A DNA stretch of 64,000 bases from an uncultured Blautia sp. (GTDB taxonomy: Bacteria > Bacillota > Clostridia > Lachnospirales > Lachnospiraceae). Shown in pieces: positions 61,197-64,000 of this stretch. The position numbers were made by a program, and so were the translations under genes. The notes beneath the pieces were generated by a model. It made no database searches. It saw nothing but the letters and a program-made list of their open reading frames with translations, and was not told the DNA's origin. The stretch covers positions 17,465 to 81,464 of the forward strand of contig CAKROE010000004.1 of the NCBI GenBank assembly GCA_934371915.1, read 5' to 3'. The first letter of the stretch is position 1. Every line of letters begins with the position of its first letter.

Positions 61197-63443
61197 TTAG
61201 TCAAGTCCGGCCTCTTCGTTCGTGATGCCTTCACTTTCCATATCATTGTTCTCTGTTGTTTCGGATTCATCCTCTTCCGGCGGTGCCGGTACATTTGTAT
61301 CGGAAATTGCCTCTTTCAGCGTATCTCCGGACGATGAATCGCCCGTCGACGTGATAATATATGTGGATAAAATATACTGGCCATTGTCGTCAAGCTTATG
61401 CTCTCCGTTGTCATCCAGCAGATAGCCATTCTCGTCAATACGGTTACCTTCCAGATCCACGCGGTTTCCATTTCCGTCAACCAGATTTCCCTGCTCATCT
61501 ACACTGCTTCCGGATACATCTACCAGATTTCCTTTAAATTTTTCCCAGAGTTCTGTCTCCGGTACACTTCCATCTTCGGATTCATCCGGAGTGACATTCA
61601 GGTATGGAAGAAGCTCCGAAAGAATACCCTGTGCAATATACTGTGGGTATTTACTGTCCGCCTGATCCTCTGTATTCGGTTCATCTACAACTACATAAAG
61701 AAGTACCTGCGGATCATCTACCGGTGCAAAGGTAATAAAAGAAACCAGATATTTGCCGTTGCCTCGCGGAAGTTTTTCCGCTGTACCGGTCTTACCGCCG
61801 GAGCTGTATCCTTCTACCTTGGATGTGCGGCTGGTACCTTCCTGTACACTGGCTTCCATGTAAGAACGGATATCTGCGGAAATCTCAGAAGATACAGTCT
61901 GTTTCATCAAAATCGGATCGATCTTTTTGACCGTAGAACCGTTGCTGTCACGAATTTCTGTCACGAGATGCGGCTGATAATAGGAACCTCCGTTGATAAC
62001 CGAACACATCGCATTGATTTCCTGGAGCATCGTACAGGTAAATCCCTGTCCGAATGCAGAGCAGGCAAGCTCAGTCTCTCCCATTGTTTCTTCTGTATGG
62101 ATTACACCGGAACCTTCATTTGGAAGATCGATACCGGTACGGGATCCGAAATTAAATAACGTCTGCGCTTTCAGGAACTGCTCTGTTCCCATTTTTGCTG
62201 CAATCTGCATCATCGCATCATTACAGGAGTTGGCAATTACATCTCGGAGCGCTTCTGTACCATGTGCATCCGGCCATACCGCACACTTGATGTACGTATC
62301 ACCATTTGCACCGAAAGTCTGTCCACCGTCACAGTTAAAAGTATCTGACTCGGAAATCCTGCCCTTTTCAAGTGCTCCTGCCATGACGATCGGTTTTACT
62401 ACAGATCCGGGCTCATAGGTTTCCGTAATACAGAAATTGCTCCACATGGAGTTCAGTGCTTCTACCGTCTCTTCATCATTCATCGCTGCGATTTCTTCTT
62501 CACTGTATTTACCGGACAGGTCACGCGGATTATTCAGATCATAGCGGTCACCGCCATCCAGAGCAATGATCTCACCCGTCGAAGGCTTCATTGCGATCAC
62601 CCCGATGTTCTTGGCTCCCATTGCAGTTTTAAATCCGTTGACATATTTTTCAACGATCTGCTGTGCGCCGACATCCAGTGAAGTAACGATACTCTGTCCG
62701 TCTTTCGGATCAATGATCGTCTGCTCTACATTGGAATTGTCATTGATATATCCATACTGGCGGCCGTCAGCGCCCATCAGCGTACTGTTATAGTAGCTTT
62801 CCAGACCTACATCGGCAGTGTCACGTGCCAGTGTAAATCCGACTGTGTCACATGCAAGATCGTTAAACGGATACGTACGAAGATAATCTTCTTCAAACCA
62901 TACACCCTTGACATTGCTGCGCTCTGCTTTCTGTGTATCTGAGAGTTCGCTGTCCTCTCCCGGTGTCTGGTAACTCTCAAACTTTTTCTTTTCATCCATG
63001 GAAATCTGTTTTTTGATGATCTGGTACTGGCTGTTTTTCGTATCTTCCGCCGAAAGCTTCGAACGAATGTCTTTTTCATCCAGTCCGAGAACATCCACCA
63101 GCGCCCTCACGGTAGGCTCTGCATAATCCTCATCGGAATTGACAGTTTTGCAGTCAAGAATCACATTATAGACCTTCTGACTCGTTGCAAGAATGTTACC
63201 GTTCCGGTCGTAGATATCACCACGTTTTGCCGGAAGCACGTTGCTCTCGTATTTCTGCTGCGCCTGTGTCAGTACCTGTTTCTTGTATTTTTGCCCGCTT
63301 GTGGCATTGATGTATGTGATCCGCCCCAGCAAACAAACTAAAGCTAGTAACACTACTGCAAATAGTCCTACTAGCTTTCCTCTCATCAAGTGATTAATTT
63401 TTCTCTGAGGTTTCCTGTGATTCCTCTGTCTGGTATTACTCAA
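61197..63443 (-). CDS. penicillin-binding protein, FtsI/PBP2 type with repeat tail
   Basis: 748 residues from a TTG at 63441-63443 (AGAGGTG upstream). Anchor near 22-42, RGDIYDRNGNILA, transpeptidase with Ser347-Val-Val-Lys350, Ser406-Cys-Asn and Lys551-Thr-Gly. After the catalytic domain (to about 620) come several 8-9 residue repeats at about 640-690 (VDGNGNRVDLEGNRIDENG) and an acidic tail. Septal transpeptidase likely; second class B PBP of the cluster. Confidence 0.93.
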   Translation of the reverse strand: MSNTRQRNHRKPQRKINHLMRGKLVGLFAVVLLALVCLLGRITYINATSGQKYKKQVLTQAQQKYESNVLPAKRGDIYDRNGNILATSQKVYNVILDCKTVNSDEDYAEPTVRALVDVLGLDEKDIRSKLSAEDTKNSQYQIIKKQISMDEKKKFESYQTPGEDSELSDTQKAERSNVKGVWFEEDYLRTYPFNDLACDTVGFTLARDTADVGLESYYNSTLMGADGRQYGYINDNSNVEQTIIDPKDGQSIVTSLDVGAQQIVEKYVNGFKTAMGAKNIGVIAMKPSTGEIIALDGGDRYDLNNPRDLSGKYSEEEIAAMNDEETVEALNSMWSNFCITETYEPGSVVKPIVMAGALEKGRISESDTFNCDGGQTFGANGDTYIKCAVWPDAHGTEALRDVIANSCNDAMMQIAAKMGTEQFLKAQTLFNFGSRTGIDLPNEGSGVIHTEETMGETELACSAFGQGFTCTMLQEINAMCSVINGGSYYQPHLVTEIRDSNGSTVKKIDPILMKQTVSSEISADIRSYMEASVQEGTSRTSKVEGYSSGGKTGTAEKLPRGNGKYLVSFITFAPVDDPQVLLYVVVDEPNTEDQADSKYPQYIAQGILSELLPYLNVTPDESEDGSVPETELWEKFKGNLVDVSGSSVDEQGNLVDGNGNRVDLEGNRIDENGYLLDDNGEHKLDDNGQYILSTYIITSTGDSSSGDTLKEAISDTNVPAPPEEDESETTENNDMESEGITNEEAGLD

Positions 63444-63458
63444 ATTCTCACCTCTTGT

Positions 63459-64000
63459 TTAATGCACATCCTGATACTGTCTTACATAACTGTTACTCGG
63501 CATACTGTATGTCTTTTTCTGGTCATCTGTCGGATAATTCATACCCAGACGACCGATTGCGAGTTTTTTGATGGTGTTCAGGTCTACATCCGAAGTCACC
63601 TGACTTTCGTATGCATTGTTGTCTTCTTTTACCTGAGATAATTCTGTCTCCAGAGCTGCGACAGTCTTCATTTTACCTGTAAGATCTGATTTGAGCTGCA
63701 GATAATTTACACAGCAAAAAAGCACTGCCACACTGACTGCTGCAAGGAACAGGACAAAACCACGTCCCATACTCTGTGCTTTCTCTCTGTTTCTCTGCGC
63801 TTCCCGGCTGAGCTGACGGGATTTCTCTGCCGCCCGTTCTTCACGAACCCGTTTGGCAGTTTCCACTCCTGCTGTCTGATATTTTCTTGCAGGTACTTCC
63901 TGCAGTCTTCTTACTGCACTTCCATCCACGTACATTCCGCGGTTGTTTCCTGCATTTGTGTTTACTCTGTTTTTTCTGGATGTGACCGCTCTGTTTGTCC
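63459..64000 (-). CDS. ftsL: FtsL-like cell division protein, start outside window
   Basis: At least 158 residues, and the frame stays open to the window end, so the start probably lies beyond 64000 (an ATG at 63933-63935 gives MYVDGSAVRR). A long basic N-terminal cytosolic part, one membrane span (FVLFLAAVSVAVLFCC), then a coiled coil (LKSDLTGKMKTVAALETELSQVKEDN) and IKKLAIGRLGMNYP. Typical FtsL form; it lies 15 bases before the PBP gene. Confidence 0.85.
   Translation of the reverse strand, partial: TNRAVTSRKNRVNTNAGNNRGMYVDGSAVRRLQEVPARKYQTAGVETAKRVREERAAEKSRQLSREAQRNREKAQSMGRGFVLFLAAVSVAVLFCCVNYLQLKSDLTGKMKTVAALETELSQVKEDNNAYESQVTSDVDLNTIKKLAIGRLGMNYPTDDQKKTYSMPSNSYVRQYQDVH

Noticed and set aside
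1..64000. tRNA, rRNA, prophage, insertion sequence or CRISPR
   Set aside because: No cloverleaf with CCA end, no rRNA, no transposase or integrase, and no phage genes were seen.

Overview
The window looks like chromosome of a spore-lineage Firmicute of the Lachnospiraceae type (Clostridia). The basis is the mix of families: FtsZ beginning MLEI-SNEAE from a TTG codon, DUF1836, DUF4364, DUF5685, DUF1002, DUF1540 and YerC/YecD proteins, choline-binding-like wall repeats, diaminopimelate dehydrogenase, two class B PBPs, strong AGGAGG ribosome sites and moderately AT-rich DNA. I saw no rRNA, tRNA, CRISPR array, insertion sequence or prophage. Most genes lie on the minus strand.

Layout. 1-5650: a carbohydrate ABC operon (binding protein, two permeases, UgpC/MsmK-type ATPase, then an HPr-like gene cut by the window edge), divergent from its likely LacI-type regulator, with ACCGGT palindromes between them. 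5670-8275: a polar amino acid ABC operon behind a leader terminator. 8276-11530: two secreted NlpC/P60-like wall hydrolases; the second has a WalR-like box in its leader. 11755-16077: ddh, then a three-gene unit (membrane zinc-ribbon protein, DUF5685, DnaJ protein) and RlmI. 16078-18094: a structured non-coding repeat region and a DUF1002 secreted protein. 18248-24162: XdhC-type protein and a probable amine or amino acid catabolic cluster (class III aminotransferase, cytidylate-kinase-like protein, APC permease, iron alcohol dehydrogenase). 24450-28365: HAD phosphatase and a metal-efflux operon (HMA protein, P1B-ATPase, ArsR, XRE-cupin). 28601-33778: RlmD, a small acidic membrane protein, and an aminophospholipid operon (PAP2, flippase-like protein, PssA, Psd). 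33876-45356: PcrA, DUF1836, SH3 protein, an amidase/beta-lactamase-fold fusion, YerC, PHP phosphatase, RarA, DUF4364, radical SAM, YesL-like protein, polysaccharide deacetylase. 45468-50823: branched-chain amino acid ABC operon livJHMGF with a second cytidylate-kinase-like gene at its end. 51053-52510: infC-rpmI-rplT with an attenuator leader and an AUU start for IF3. 52623-52946: DUF1540 protein. 53020-64000: division and cell wall cluster ftsL-pbp-spoVD-mraY-murD / murA-ftsQ / ftsZ, without ftsW and murG.

How the parts relate. Much of the window serves the envelope: precursor synthesis (Ddh, MraY, MurD, MurA), septal synthesis (FtsL, two PBPs, FtsQ, FtsZ), wall turnover (two NlpC proteins, amidase, deacetylase) and phospholipid synthesis. 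The other theme is nutrient uptake and its control. The points that most deserve follow-up are two cytidylate-kinase-like paralogues each tied to amino acid transport genes, a DUF5685 protein with two Asp-rich motifs like those of isoprenoid synthases beside a DnaJ protein, an HPr-like protein without the phosphorylatable histidine, paired leader terminators before nitrogen genes, and related acidic tyrosine/glycine repeats added to three different envelope proteins.
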